Assembly (NCBI GenBank): GCA_002305575.1
Contig: DBPP01000018.1
Coordinates: 47,488-81,907, forward strand
Direction: 5' to 3'
Origin: Ruminococcaceae bacterium UBA1417
GTDB taxonomy: Bacteria > Bacillota > Clostridia > Oscillospirales > Acutalibacteraceae
DNA length: 34,420 nt
Each line of letters opens with the position of its first letter. The first letter of the stretch is position 1. Positions 7,646 to 15,426 of the stretch are shown here, in pieces. The position numbers were made by a program, and so were the translations under genes. A model generated the notes under the pieces. The model was not told the origin of the DNA. It saw only the letters and a list, made by a program, of their open reading frames with translations, and did not search any database.

Positions 7646-8188
7646 ATGAAAGATCTCAAAGGCACAAAGACCGAAGCGAACCTGATGGCAGCCTTCGCCG
7701 GCGAATCGCAGGCGCGGAACAAGTACACCTACTACGCATCCAAGGCGAAGAAGGACGGCTACGAGCAGATCGCCGATCTCTTCACCGAAACCGCCAACAA
7801 CGAGAAGGAGCACGCGAAGATCTGGTTTAAGCTGCTGCACGACGGCAATGTCCCGGATACCATCGCCAACCTGAAGGACGCCGCCGAAGGTGAAAACTAC
7901 GAATGGACCGATATGTACAAAAGCTTTGCCGAGGACGCGAAGGCCGAGGGCTTCGACCACATCGCCTACCTGTTCGAGCAGGTCGCCGCGATTGAGAAGG
8001 AGCACGAGGAGCGCTACCGCAAACTGCTCGCGAACATCGAAAACGGCATCGTCTTCTCGAGAGACGGCGACACGGTCTGGATCTGCCGCAACTGCGGCCA
8101 CATCCACATCGGCAAGGATGCGCCGGAGGTCTGTCCGGTCTGCGCCCATCCGAAGGCTTATTTTGAGCTGCGCGCAAAGAATTACTGA
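7646..8188 (+). CDS. rbr: Rubrerythrin (peroxide-scavenging di-iron/rubredoxin protein)
   Basis: This 180-aa protein reduces hydrogen peroxide to water in anaerobes. The N-terminal ferritin-like domain carries the di-iron ligands in AGESQAR (Glu20), NNEKEH (Glu53, His56), EGENYEW and AIEKEHEERY (Glu117, His120). The C-terminal rubredoxin-like domain has the two iron-binding pairs CRNC and CPVC. Length and spacing are typical. AAGGAGG precedes the ATG. It has its own promoter and a clear terminator, so it is a single-gene unit. Confidence 0.97.
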   Translation: MKDLKGTKTEANLMAAFAGESQARNKYTYYASKAKKDGYEQIADLFTETANNEKEHAKIWFKLLHDGNVPDTIANLKDAAEGENYEWTDMYKSFAEDAKAEGFDHIAYLFEQVAAIEKEHEERYRKLLANIENGIVFSRDGDTVWICRNCGHIHIGKDAPEVCPVCAHPKAYFELRAKNY

Positions 8189-8208
8189 TTGCCTTACACC
8201 CCAACCAC

Positions 8209-8240
8209 AAAAAGGATCGCCACAGCGGGCGATCCTTTTG
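8209..8240. terminator. Bidirectional terminator between rubrerythrin and the MATE gene
   Basis: A 12-bp perfect stem (8210-8221 with 8228-8239) encloses a 6-nt loop. An A run on the left and TTTT on the right allow it to act on both the rubrerythrin transcript and the convergent MATE transcript. Confidence 0.85.
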
Positions 8241-8283
8241 CTTTGCCAATTTTCTTTTGTGTTGTGTTTTTGTACCCGTCCCT

Positions 8284-9672
8284 TCACGCTTTTCCAGCGG
8301 AAAGCGTGGTGTGCGCGGCGTCGTGCTCGCGCCGGATGCAGCGGTCCAGCCACCGGAAACGGGCGTAGTAGGCGATGAACACCAGCGCCGTCACCACCCA
8401 GGTGGCCGGGTAATTCATGGCGACCATTTCCATCGTGGGCCAAAACGGCACCGCGATCACCAGCCACAGAATCCGCAGGCCGCACACGCCGAAGCAGGTG
8501 ATCAGCATCGGTTGCAGCGCTTCGCCTGCGCCGCGGATAGCGCCGGAGAAAATCTCGATAAATACGAACGTGAAATAAGACGGCGCGAGAATCAGGAAAA
8601 AGTTCGCGCCGATGCGCACCACCTCGTCGTCTCCGGTGAAGAAGCGCAGCAACGGTTCGCGGAACACAAAGAGCAGCGCGCTGAGCGCGATCGTCGTGCC
8701 GAGCGCCATCAAAAGGCCGACCCGCGTGCAGCGCTTGACGCGGTCGTACCGGCGGGCGCCGAAATTCTGGCCGACAAACGTCGTCACCGCAATGCCGAAC
8801 GCGTTCATCACCATCCAGATGAAGCCGTCAATTTTGCCGATGGCCGCCCACGCCGCAATCGCATCCGTGCCGAAGCCGTTGATGCTGGCCTGAATGAAGA
8901 TGTTCGAGAGCGAATACATGACGGATTGCAGCCCTGCGGGCAGGCCGATGCGGATGACGCTGCGCAGGATCCCCGCATCAAAGCGAATTTTTCGCAGCTC
9001 CACGCGGTAGGACGCGCGCGTGAGCATCAAGCGCACGAGGATCAGCCCGGCGCTGACCACCTGCGAGAGCACCGTCGCGAGCGCCACGCCGAACACCGCC
9101 CAGTGAAACACAATGACAAACAGCAGGTCGAGCACAACGTTCACGAGGCAGCATACGATCAGCACATACAGCGGCATCCTGGCGTCGCCGATTGCGCGCA
9201 GAATGCCGGTGCCGACGTTGTAAATCATGTTGGCGATAATGCCCGCGTAATACACGTACATATAGAGCAGCGCGTCTTCGAGAATATCCGCCGGCACCTG
9301 CATCGCGCGCAGCACCGGCCGCGCCGAAACGAAGCCGATCACCATGATCACCACACCGCCCGCGAGGGCCAACGCGATGGACGTATGCACGGCCTTCGAG
9401 ACGTTTGGCCCATCCTCCGCGCCGAAGAACTGCGAGACGATGACCGTTGCGCCCGACGAGACGCCGACGAAGAAGCCGACCAGCAGATTGATCACCGTGC
9501 CGGTCGTGCCGACGGCCGCAAGCGCCTGCTTGCCGACGTACTGGCCAACGACGACCGTATCGACCGTATTGTACAGCTGCTGGAAAAACGTGCCGATCAG
9601 AATCGGGAAGAAAAACAGCAGAAGCTGCTTCCAGATCACGCCGCTGACAATGGAGTTTTCCTGCTTAACCAC
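8284..9672 (-). CDS. MATE-family multidrug/sodium antiporter
   Basis: This 462-aa integral membrane protein has twelve predicted helices and the repeated MATE layout (FFPILIGTFFQQLYNTVDTVVVGQ, LAAVGTTGTVINLL, then GLPAGLQSVMYSLSNIFIQ in the second half). It would export drugs or metabolites by Na+ or H+ exchange; its substrate is unknown. The frame is open up to 9729, but I place the start at a GTG (9672) reading VVKQENSIVSG, since GGAGG lies 10 nt upstream and the longer version adds a Gly/Arg-rich tail unlike the family. It has its own promoter. Confidence 0.93.
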   Translation of the reverse strand: MVKQENSIVSGVIWKQLLLFFFPILIGTFFQQLYNTVDTVVVGQYVGKQALAAVGTTGTVINLLVGFFVGVSSGATVIVSQFFGAEDGPNVSKAVHTSIALALAGGVVIMVIGFVSARPVLRAMQVPADILEDALLYMYVYYAGIIANMIYNVGTGILRAIGDARMPLYVLIVCCLVNVVLDLLFVIVFHWAVFGVALATVLSQVVSAGLILVRLMLTRASYRVELRKIRFDAGILRSVIRIGLPAGLQSVMYSLSNIFIQASINGFGTDAIAAWAAIGKIDGFIWMVMNAFGIAVTTFVGQNFGARRYDRVKRCTRVGLLMALGTTIALSALLFVFREPLLRFFTGDDEVVRIGANFFLILAPSYFTFVFIEIFSGAIRGAGEALQPMLITCFGVCGLRILWLVIAVPFWPTMEMVAMNYPATWVVTALVFIAYYARFRWLDRCIRREHDAAHTTLSAGKA

Positions 9673-9737
9673 CTGATCCACTCCTCCCCCCCTGCGGGGT
9701 TCCAAATTTGCCGCGCAGTCTGCGCGCATCGCGGCCT

Positions 9738-9766
9738 ATTGTAACACACCGCGCGGCGATTTTCAA
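9738..9766 (-). promoter_or_regulatory. Predicted sigma-A promoter of the MATE gene
   Basis: On the minus strand TTGAAA (9766-9761) and TACAAT (9743-9738) are separated by 17 nt. Transcription would start near 9731, about 60 nt before the GTG start at 9672. This supports the shorter start of the transporter. Confidence 0.75.
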
Positions 9767-9828
9767 CCGTGTTTTGGGTCGCAGCGCACCATTTCACCAA
9801 TTTTTTTGAGACGTTCCCAGATACAGAA

Positions 9829-9867
9829 AGGGCGGCACGCGCAAACCGTGTGCCGCCCTGTTTTTTT
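9829..9867. terminator. Terminator-like hairpin behind the five-gene operon
   Basis: A 13-bp stem with one G-U pair (9829-9841 with 9847-9859) closes a CAAAC loop. The long T run (9861-9867) lies on the plus-strand side. For the minus-strand operon ending at 9886 only a weak T tract (CTTTCTG) follows the stem. No plus-strand gene needs it, so it probably ends the operon imperfectly or protects its 3' end. Confidence 0.5.
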
Positions 9868-9885
9868 CCGTATTGGCGCTGTTTT

Positions 9886-10095
9886 TTACAGCAGACGCTC
9901 CACCGCGCGCTCGGCGTCCGAATTGCCTTCGTTGCGGTAGTTGCGCGCCATCGTCTTCAAGGCCTGCTCGGCCCGATAAGTCGATCCATTGTCGATGCAG
10001 GAAATGGCCTCATCGATTAAATCCTCCTGATAGCGGGGCAGATAGCCCGCGCGGTCCAGCCAGTTTTTCAGTGCTTTCAAATCGCTTTTGTCCAT
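9886..10095 (-). CDS. Small hypothetical protein, 69 aa (last gene of five-gene operon)
   Basis: The protein starts MDKSDLKALKNWLDRAGYL and is charged and probably all-helical, ending NSDAERAVERLL. I do not recognise it. The ATG at 10095 is chosen because AAAGGAG lies 8 nt upstream; an in-frame ATG at 10113 would place that site inside the gene. It is the last of five same-direction genes beginning at 12279. The 68-nt gap to the gene before it holds a small hairpin. It has no membrane segment and one cysteine. Confidence 0.75.
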   Translation of the reverse strand: MDKSDLKALKNWLDRAGYLPRYQEDLIDEAISCIDNGSTYRAEQALKTMARNYRNEGNSDAERAVERLL

Positions 10096-10163
10096 GGTGG
10101 TTACTCCTTTCATTTTGAACAGGGCGGCACGGAAAGCGAAGCCGCTTCCGCACGCTCTGAAAA

Positions 10164-10292
10164 TTACCGGTTCTCCTTGCGCTGCTCAAATTTGCCGCAT
10201 GTGCAAATCGTGTCGTTCTTGCGCTCTTTGGTGATCTGGCAAACGCCGTGTACCCAGTACACACATTTGCTGCAGGTGTCGTATCCGCTCAT
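10164..10292 (-). CDS. Cysteine-rich 42-aa protein, possible zinc-binding
   Basis: The whole protein is 42 residues with five cysteines: CSKC at 7-10, Cys18 (HGVCQ), and CTC at 30-32. The pattern C-x2-C-x7-C-x11-C-x-C suggests a small metal-binding knuckle, so zinc is likely. I cannot name a family. The ATG at 10292 has AAAGGAAGG six bases upstream, a strong reason to treat it as a real gene despite its size. It follows the 315-aa zinc-ribbon gene by 32 nt, and both encode metal-binding cysteine clusters. Confidence 0.7.
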   Translation of the reverse strand: MSGYDTCSKCVYWVHGVCQITKERKNDTICTCGKFEQRKENR

Positions 10293-10324
10293 TTGCCGCC
10301 TTCCTTTCTCGCTGTCGTGGATGT

Positions 10325-11272
10325 TCAGACCAGACTGTGCATGCTGCGCTCGGTGATTTTGCCGCCGGGCAGACACGTCAGATTGTCCGATTCGTCGATC
10401 ACGCCGGAAACCTCGAAATTGACGAACTGCCAGTAGCCGCCGGGCCGCGCAGCCGGTGGCTGCAGGCCGAGCTGGGCGTACGAGATCTTTTCGCCGTTGC
10501 GGCCGGTCGACCACTGCTGGAAGCCCTTCGGGTTGGCGACATCCCACTCCAGCCGGAAGCCGTCGTCCTCAAAGGTCAGGTATACGCAATTGTTGCGGTT
10601 TTCTTTCAGGCGGATCCGATCCTGCAGCGCCTGGCCCGCGCTCAGCTTTTTGAAATACGCCTTGAGGCCGTCGAGGAAGCTGTCCTGTCGGTACCCGACG
10701 CGCGGGTAAAACTCGGTGGGGCCGATCTTTTCGATGTAGACGAGGCAGTCCGCATGACCGGCCGGGATTTTTGCCGCAAGGCCCGAAAGCTTGGCGTTGA
10801 GCGCGACGGCTGCCGGGATGCCGCTGATCGCCAGACAAAGCCAGTGCTCGTCGCCGGACACCCGGATGACGGTCGGCTTGTGGTCGACCATTTCGCCCGC
10901 CAGCTTGCCGTCCACAATGATTTTGATCGGCGTATTTTTCAGCAGGAAGCTGCTGGCCTTACGCAGCTTGGTCCCGACGTTTTCTGAATAGAAAAACAGC
11001 GCAATATCCCGCATGAATCCAGTCTGCTGCGCGCTGCTCACCGGCTTTTTTACGGGCGGCGCCGGCTTTTTCATCGGCGGCGCCTGATACGGCGTGGGCG
11101 GCGCCGGCTTTTTCACTGGCGGCTTGCCGTGGTCAATCAGGCCCACGTTACTGTTGAACAGAAAAACCGTTTTACACTTCGGACAGGTTGCCGAAATCCT
11201 GCCGCGCCCCGCCGGAAGCCGCAGCTTGCAGCCACAACTCGGGTTGGGGCACAAAATAATATAATCGTTCAT
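10325..11272 (-). CDS. Zinc-ribbon and Lys/Pro-rich linker protein of unknown function, 315 aa
   Basis: The N-terminus carries a zinc ribbon: CPNPSCGC at 8-15 and CPKC at 30-33, with RLPAGRGRISAT between, like the ribbons at the start of many regulatory or membrane-linked proteins. A linker of repeated PPVKKP/APPMKKPAPP units follows (about 51-80). The rest (about 85-315) is a soluble alpha/beta region including IKIIVDGKLAGEMVDHKP, which looks like a beta-rich PEGA-like or DUF segment, and FRLEWDVANPKGFQQW. No catalytic motif or membrane helix is evident. It starts 3 nt after the stop of the 262-aa gene, so the two are translationally coupled. Confidence 0.8.
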   Translation of the reverse strand: MNDYIILCPNPSCGCKLRLPAGRGRISATCPKCKTVFLFNSNVGLIDHGKPPVKKPAPPTPYQAPPMKKPAPPVKKPVSSAQQTGFMRDIALFFYSENVGTKLRKASSFLLKNTPIKIIVDGKLAGEMVDHKPTVIRVSGDEHWLCLAISGIPAAVALNAKLSGLAAKIPAGHADCLVYIEKIGPTEFYPRVGYRQDSFLDGLKAYFKKLSAGQALQDRIRLKENRNNCVYLTFEDDGFRLEWDVANPKGFQQWSTGRNGEKISYAQLGLQPPAARPGGYWQFVNFEVSGVIDESDNLTCLPGGKITERSMHSLV

Positions 11273-11275
11273 ACG

Positions 11276-12064
11276 TCAAACCCCTCCATGTTCTATTGCA
11301 CCCTGCAGGGTATCGATGGTTTCCTGCAGCCATGTCTTCTGTTGCTCATCCGTCAACACCGGCTGTACGCGCCGCAAAAGGTAAAGCGCGTACTGCGGGT
11401 CGTGCGGCACGGGATACTGCGGATTTTCCACGCCGTGCGTATAGTACAGCGTGTAGTAGCCATAGGCAGAGCGCAAAATATCCTCTTCAAACACATACCG
11501 CACCGACGGCTGGAGATTTTGATCCATCAGCTGAAACAGTGCCAGCGCCGATGGAAAATACGGGTCGTAGTGGTAGTCGCGCAGCAGGCTGAACTGCACG
11601 GTGCCCAGCAGCGCGAGGTAGACCGCGCCTCCGCGTCCGTCCGGGATTTTCTGCAGCCATTCCAGCGCATCGAACATATTGTCCCGCATGGAATGGGCAT
11701 AGGCACAGATCAGCTGCGTCTGCCACAGATACTGCTGCATGGTTTGGCGTTCGGCCTCGGACTGGGCACGCACAGTATCCGATTGCAAATGCTCCTCATA
11801 CCGTTCCGCCGCAAGGCTTGCGAGCGCCATGGCCTTCTCCGGATTATACGCTTCGTTGACATGCCACAGCGCCAGCATATGCGCATGAATTGCCAGAACG
11901 CCCGCATACGCGTCGCATTTGTTGTCGTAATACGTCTGGGTCAGGGTCAACAGTTGGTCGAGCGTTTCGCAGGCCGCCTCCGACCGATTGCGCAGATACT
12001 GGGAAGATAGATCAAACACACGGCGCGCGTGCTGCGTCGCCTGTACCGCATACGTGTTTTCCAT
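11276..12064 (-). CDS. Helical-repeat (TPR-like) protein of unknown function, 262 aa
   Basis: The protein starts MENTYAVQATQHARRVF and is almost entirely alpha-helical, with an alternating small/large residue pattern like TPR or related solenoid repeats (AYAGVLAIHAHMLALWHVN, NPEKAMALASLAAERYEEH, DALEWLQKIP, ALYLLRRVQPVL). It is rich in Tyr, Gln and Leu. I know no named family for it. The ATG at 12064 has GAAGGGGG 7 nt upstream; a longer in-frame start would bury that site. A scaffold or sensor role for the coupled zinc-ribbon protein is inference. Confidence 0.75.
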   Translation of the reverse strand: MENTYAVQATQHARRVFDLSSQYLRNRSEAACETLDQLLTLTQTYYDNKCDAYAGVLAIHAHMLALWHVNEAYNPEKAMALASLAAERYEEHLQSDTVRAQSEAERQTMQQYLWQTQLICAYAHSMRDNMFDALEWLQKIPDGRGGAVYLALLGTVQFSLLRDYHYDPYFPSALALFQLMDQNLQPSVRYVFEEDILRSAYGYYTLYYTHGVENPQYPVPHDPQYALYLLRRVQPVLTDEQQKTWLQETIDTLQGAIEHGGV

Positions 12065-12102
12065 CGTGGTTCCCCCTTCAGTTGTCAAAATTTGTTTTCC
12101 GT

Positions 12103-12279
12103 TTACACCGAATACGCAAACAGGCGCAGCAGATACTGCACATCCTTGTTATCCAGCCCGTAATTGGCGACCAGCTGCTTCTGGATCTGGCGCAGCGCCT
12201 CCTTGTCCTTGCTGTCGTTCGCCGCTAAAATCGCCGACTTGTAAATCTCGTATTCTTTGGCCGTCATGGTTCTTGCCAT
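12103..12279 (-). CDS. Small hypothetical protein, 58 aa (first gene of five-gene operon)
   Basis: The protein is MARTMTAKEYEIYKSAILAA followed by a charged helical stretch (KEALRQIQKQLVANYGL) and a hydrophobic end (YLLRLFAYSV). I do not recognise it. The ATG at 12279 follows GGGAGGGG by 7 nt. The frame is open to an ATG at 12369, but that is only 17 nt from the predicted transcription start and has a poor ribosome site. It heads the operon, 38 nt before the 262-aa gene. Confidence 0.7.
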   Translation of the reverse strand: MARTMTAKEYEIYKSAILAANDSKDKEALRQIQKQLVANYGLDNKDVQYLLRLFAYSV

Positions 12280-12392
12280 CGTATGTCCCCTCCCAAAATA
12301 AAATACCGCGGCACATTGCCGTCCCACTCGCTTTTTGTCAACTGGGATAACGGCGAAAAGCCACGGCATAGATTAAAAAATCCTTGAAATAA

Positions 12393-12421
12393 ATTATACC
12401 AGAAACGCGTGTTTATTTCAA
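12393..12421 (-). promoter_or_regulatory. Predicted strong promoter of the five-gene operon
   Basis: On the minus strand TTGAAA (12421-12416) and the consensus TATAAT (12398-12393) are 17 nt apart. Transcription would start near 12386, giving a leader of about 107 nt before the ATG at 12279. The region 12370-12480 is much more AT-rich than its surroundings. Confidence 0.8.
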
Positions 12422-12515
12422 TTATTTTTTAAAATTCATCTGTTTTTTGTTTATCTGTTTGAAATTATCGGTAAATTTGGCCAAATTTCTCTGGATTTCC
12501 CGCACCAGATGGCGC

Positions 12516-12552
12516 AAAAAAAGGGAGGCCGCTTTTCCGCAAAGCGCCTCCC
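12516..12552 (-). terminator. Terminator behind the nitroreductase gene
   Basis: A stem of GGGAGG with CCTCCC, extended by CGCTTT with AAAGCG around one bulge, lies at 12523-12552. On the minus strand it is followed by a run of seven T (12522-12516). It closes the rimO-to-nitroreductase unit. Confidence 0.88.
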
Positions 12553-12561
12553 TGTCGGTTG

Positions 12562-13077
12562 TCATTCGATGATCGTGACCGGGTATTTCTTATCCACCGG
12601 CTTTGGCTCCGCCGCCGCGTAGCCGAGCGCCGCCATGCCGTACACCGCATGGCCTTCGGGTACGCCGAGCTCCGTCAGCACCGCGCGCACACCGGGGTCG
12701 TCGCACGTATCCGACGCCTGGTTGATCCAAACCGACGCGATGCCCAGCGAATGCGCCGCGAGGAAAATATTTTCGAGTGCGCAGGCGTTGTCCCACGTCT
12801 TGATGAGCCCCGTTTCGTTCGAGGGGATGATCAGCGCCGCCGGGCAATACAGGTTGTACGCCGGGCTGCCGAGCGCTTTGCCCATTGCGGCCGCGAGTTT
12901 CTGAATCTTTTCCCGGTTCAGAACCGCGGAAAAGTGCCACGTCTGGCGATTCATCGCGCTGGGTGCATGGACCGCACACTGTAACAGCGTCTCGATCGTC
13001 TCGCGATCGATGGGCTTTTCCTGAAACGCACGCACGCTGCGGCGGGTCAGAATGTTTTCAATCACTGCATTGGTCAT
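12562..13077 (-). CDS. Nitroreductase family flavoprotein
   Basis: This 171-aa protein belongs to the FMN-dependent nitroreductase family. The N-terminal FMN phosphate-binding motif RRSVRAF (12-18), HAPSAMNRQTWHF, and the C-terminal GHAVYGMAALGYAAAEP are typical, and the length fits the short clostridial group. It probably reduces nitro compounds, quinones or flavins with NAD(P)H; the natural substrate is unknown. GGGAGG precedes the ATG. It lies 40 nt after the GNAT/fRMsr fusion gene and ends at a strong terminator. Confidence 0.93.
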   Translation of the reverse strand: MTNAVIENILTRRSVRAFQEKPIDRETIETLLQCAVHAPSAMNRQTWHFSAVLNREKIQKLAAAMGKALGSPAYNLYCPAALIIPSNETGLIKTWDNACALENIFLAAHSLGIASVWINQASDTCDDPGVRAVLTELGVPEGHAVYGMAALGYAAAEPKPVDKKYPVTIIE

Positions 13078-13117
13078 ATTTTTTCCTCCCAGATCAAATT
13101 GTATTGCAGGCCGACGG

Positions 13118-14368
13118 TCAAAATTTTGCCGCCAGCAGATCTGCCACTTTTTCTACAAACCTTTGCTCCCGTTCGGTGAAACGGTTTTTCACCGGGCTGT
13201 CGAGATCGAGCACCGCCCGAATTGCGCCGTTTTGGACCACCGGCGCGACCAGTTCCGAACGGCTCGCGCTGTCGCAGGCGATGTGCCCCGGAAACGCGTG
13301 GACATCCGGCACCAGCTGCGTCCGCCCAGTCTCCAGCGCCGTACCGCAAACGCCGCGCCCGCGCGCAATGCGCACGCACGCCGGCTTGCCCTGAAACGGC
13401 CCGAGCAGCAGGTTACCGTCCGCCTCCGCCGTGTAGAAGCCCGCCCAATTGACGCGGTCAAGCGTCTCAAAGAGCAGCGCCGCAAGGTTCGCCATGCACG
13501 GCACAGGCGCCGGCTCGCCCTCGAGCAGCGCCGCCGCCTGCAAAAGCGCCTCCTCGTACCGCTTGCGCAGCCGCGCGTCAACGACCGCCTGCGGCTCCAG
13601 CACCAGATACGGGTACACATGGCTGAAGCGATAGCCGAGCTGCTGCGCGAGGTGCAGGCTCTCGAGGTTTGCCGCATCCCACGAGGGGTACAGACCGCGC
13701 GCGAGACAGTCGAGCACCAGCTGTGCCGCGCAGGTGCGCGCCAGATGCCGCCGGCGGTGCGCTTCCTGCGTCGCGATTTCAATCTCTATACCGCCGTCGA
13801 ACGCCGAGTACGACGATGCGCCGCAGACGATCTCCCCGTTTTGCAGCGCGAAAACGCCGGCCGCCTGCGCCGAAAACGCCTCGTAATCGGCAAAATTCGA
13901 GTTGAAATCGCGCGCCCAGCCCCCAATTTTCTGAATCTGCGTCCAGATTTCCGGCGTCATGCCGGAAAGCGTGTAGCCATCCGGGAGTGCCGACGCAAAG
14001 CGGCGCAGCGTTTCGCGGTCAAACGTCCCGGCCGTTTTGCCCGTCGCATACCGCACGCCGGTTTCCACTTCGCCGACGAGCGCTTTGCACCGCGCAAAAA
14101 GCGCTTCGTCCCGTGCGACGAGCAGCAGCGCGTGGTCCGTGCGCGCCTGCAGATCCGCGAGCAGCGCCTGCACCGCGTCCAACGCGGTTTCCTCCGCTGC
14201 AAGGAACGCGAAATCGCCGAGTACGGCGCAGGCCACCGTCAAATTTTCATCCGCGTAGATGTCGCCCATCGTGCCGTCGAGCGCCGACCAGACAATCGTT
14301 TCGTCCCAGCCGTCAAACAGCGGGAGCGCCGCCGCGGGATCTGGCAGCCTATGGATGTTAAAACTCAT
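13118..14368 (-). CDS. Fusion of GNAT-type acetyltransferase domain with free methionine-(R)-sulfoxide reductase (GAF)
   Basis: This 416-aa protein has two parts. The C-terminal part (about 268-416) is a GAF domain of the fRMsr family, which reduces free methionine-(R)-sulfoxide. All three cysteines used in its redox cycle are present (Cys331 in KPACV, Cys341 in GVCGT, Cys365 in HIACD), with VNWAGFY and PGHIACDSASRSELV as family signatures. The N-terminal part (about 1-260) resembles the GNAT_acetyltran group (IEIEIATQEAHRRRHLA, then GLYPSWDAANLESLHLAQQLGY), but the acetyl-CoA loop reads HRRRHLA where Gly is usual. The start overlaps the gpsA stop by 11 nt. The fusion is unusual to me. Confidence 0.85.
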   Translation of the reverse strand: MSFNIHRLPDPAAALPLFDGWDETIVWSALDGTMGDIYADENLTVACAVLGDFAFLAAEETALDAVQALLADLQARTDHALLLVARDEALFARCKALVGEVETGVRYATGKTAGTFDRETLRRFASALPDGYTLSGMTPEIWTQIQKIGGWARDFNSNFADYEAFSAQAAGVFALQNGEIVCGASSYSAFDGGIEIEIATQEAHRRRHLARTCAAQLVLDCLARGLYPSWDAANLESLHLAQQLGYRFSHVYPYLVLEPQAVVDARLRKRYEEALLQAAALLEGEPAPVPCMANLAALLFETLDRVNWAGFYTAEADGNLLLGPFQGKPACVRIARGRGVCGTALETGRTQLVPDVHAFPGHIACDSASRSELVAPVVQNGAIRAVLDLDSPVKNRFTEREQRFVEKVADLLAAKF

Positions 14369-15314
14369 CTTTTATACTCCTTGTAAAAAGCCCGTTGAGC
14401 TCCGCGTTTATATCCGCGTTTTTATACAGAACGTTGTATACCGCGCGGCAGATTGGCAGATCAGCGCCGACTGTTTTGCCAAGCCGCAGCAACGCATCCA
14501 CCGTATAATAGCCCTCGGCGAGGTCGGTGTACGGCTCCTGCTTGACAAACTTTTCGCCGAACATCCGGTTGTGCGAATACGGCGAAAACAGCGTCGCCTC
14601 GTAGTCGCCGAGGTGGCACAGGCCGTAGGCCGAAAGTTCGTTGCCGCCGAGCGCGTCGATCAGGCGGGCAATCTCCCGCGTGCCGCGCGCCATCAGCGCG
14701 CCCTTGAGCGTCGAAAGGCCGAGGCCGTCGAGCATACCGGCCGCAATGCCGATGACGTTCTTGGCCGCCGCGCCGATTTCGTTGCCGATGAGGTCCTGCC
14801 CGTAGTAAAAGCGGATCAGCTCGCTCGAAAACGCATCGACCAACGTGTGCTTCACGTCTTCGTCCACACTGTCGATGACCATGCAGTTCGGTACACCGGC
14901 CGCAAACTCCTGCACGTGGCCGGGCCCCACCCAAACCGCCACGCGGTTTGAATTGTCGCAGCCCGCGGCGCAGACCTCCGAAAGGCGCATGCCGGTTTCG
15001 ATCTCCACGCCCTTCATGCACAGCACGAAGATCTTGTCCCGCAGCTGCAGCGGCTGAAGCTCCTGCATCAGGGCGCGCAGGCCCTGCGCGTTGACGGAAA
15101 TGACGACGACGTCGCTCTGCGCCGCACAATCGAGCGACGTTGTCAGTGTCAGCGACGCGGGCATCTCGACAAGCCCGTTCGAGCGGGTTTCCAGAAGCGC
15201 GCGCATTCGCGCGGAACTGGCACGCCCATACAGCGAAACGCTGTGCCCGATTTTATCGAGATACCACGCGATGAACGAGCCCCAGCGGCCGCAGCCGATT
15301 ACGGTAATTTTCAT
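14358..15314 (-). CDS. gpsA: NAD(P)-dependent glycerol-3-phosphate dehydrogenase
   Basis: This 318-aa enzyme makes sn-glycerol 3-phosphate from dihydroxyacetone phosphate, feeding phospholipid synthesis. Motifs are the N-terminal Rossmann GCGRWG, SVNAQGLR, the catalytic-lysine segment GNEIGAAAKNVIGIAAG, GDYEATLFSPYSHNRMFG and AEGYYTVDALLRLG. It sits 112 nt downstream of pgsA, which uses the product of the same pathway, so the two form a phospholipid pair. Its length is close to the family's usual 330. Confidence 0.96.
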   Translation of the reverse strand: MKITVIGCGRWGSFIAWYLDKIGHSVSLYGRASSARMRALLETRSNGLVEMPASLTLTTSLDCAAQSDVVVISVNAQGLRALMQELQPLQLRDKIFVLCMKGVEIETGMRLSEVCAAGCDNSNRVAVWVGPGHVQEFAAGVPNCMVIDSVDEDVKHTLVDAFSSELIRFYYGQDLIGNEIGAAAKNVIGIAAGMLDGLGLSTLKGALMARGTREIARLIDALGGNELSAYGLCHLGDYEATLFSPYSHNRMFGEKFVKQEPYTDLAEGYYTVDALLRLGKTVGADLPICRAVYNVLYKNADINAELNGLFTRSIKDEF

Positions 15315-15426
15315 AGTTTCAGCCTTTCCGGCGGCGCCCCGCTTGTCCCCGCGGCGGGCCGTCTTTGTATCGTCTCACAGCTTCCCGGCGCGCCGCGCAG
15401 GCGAGCCGAAAGCCACATTGCACCGT

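Noticed and set aside
8257..9744. 495-codon frame on the plus strand opposite the MATE gene
   Set aside because: His/Arg/Asp-rich composition is typical of a shadow frame; it spans the MATE promoter and has no start signals.
12280..12369. Longer start for the 58-aa protein
   Set aside because: The ATG at 12369 lies only 17 nt from the predicted transcript start, with a poor ribosome site, while 12279 has GGGAGGGG.
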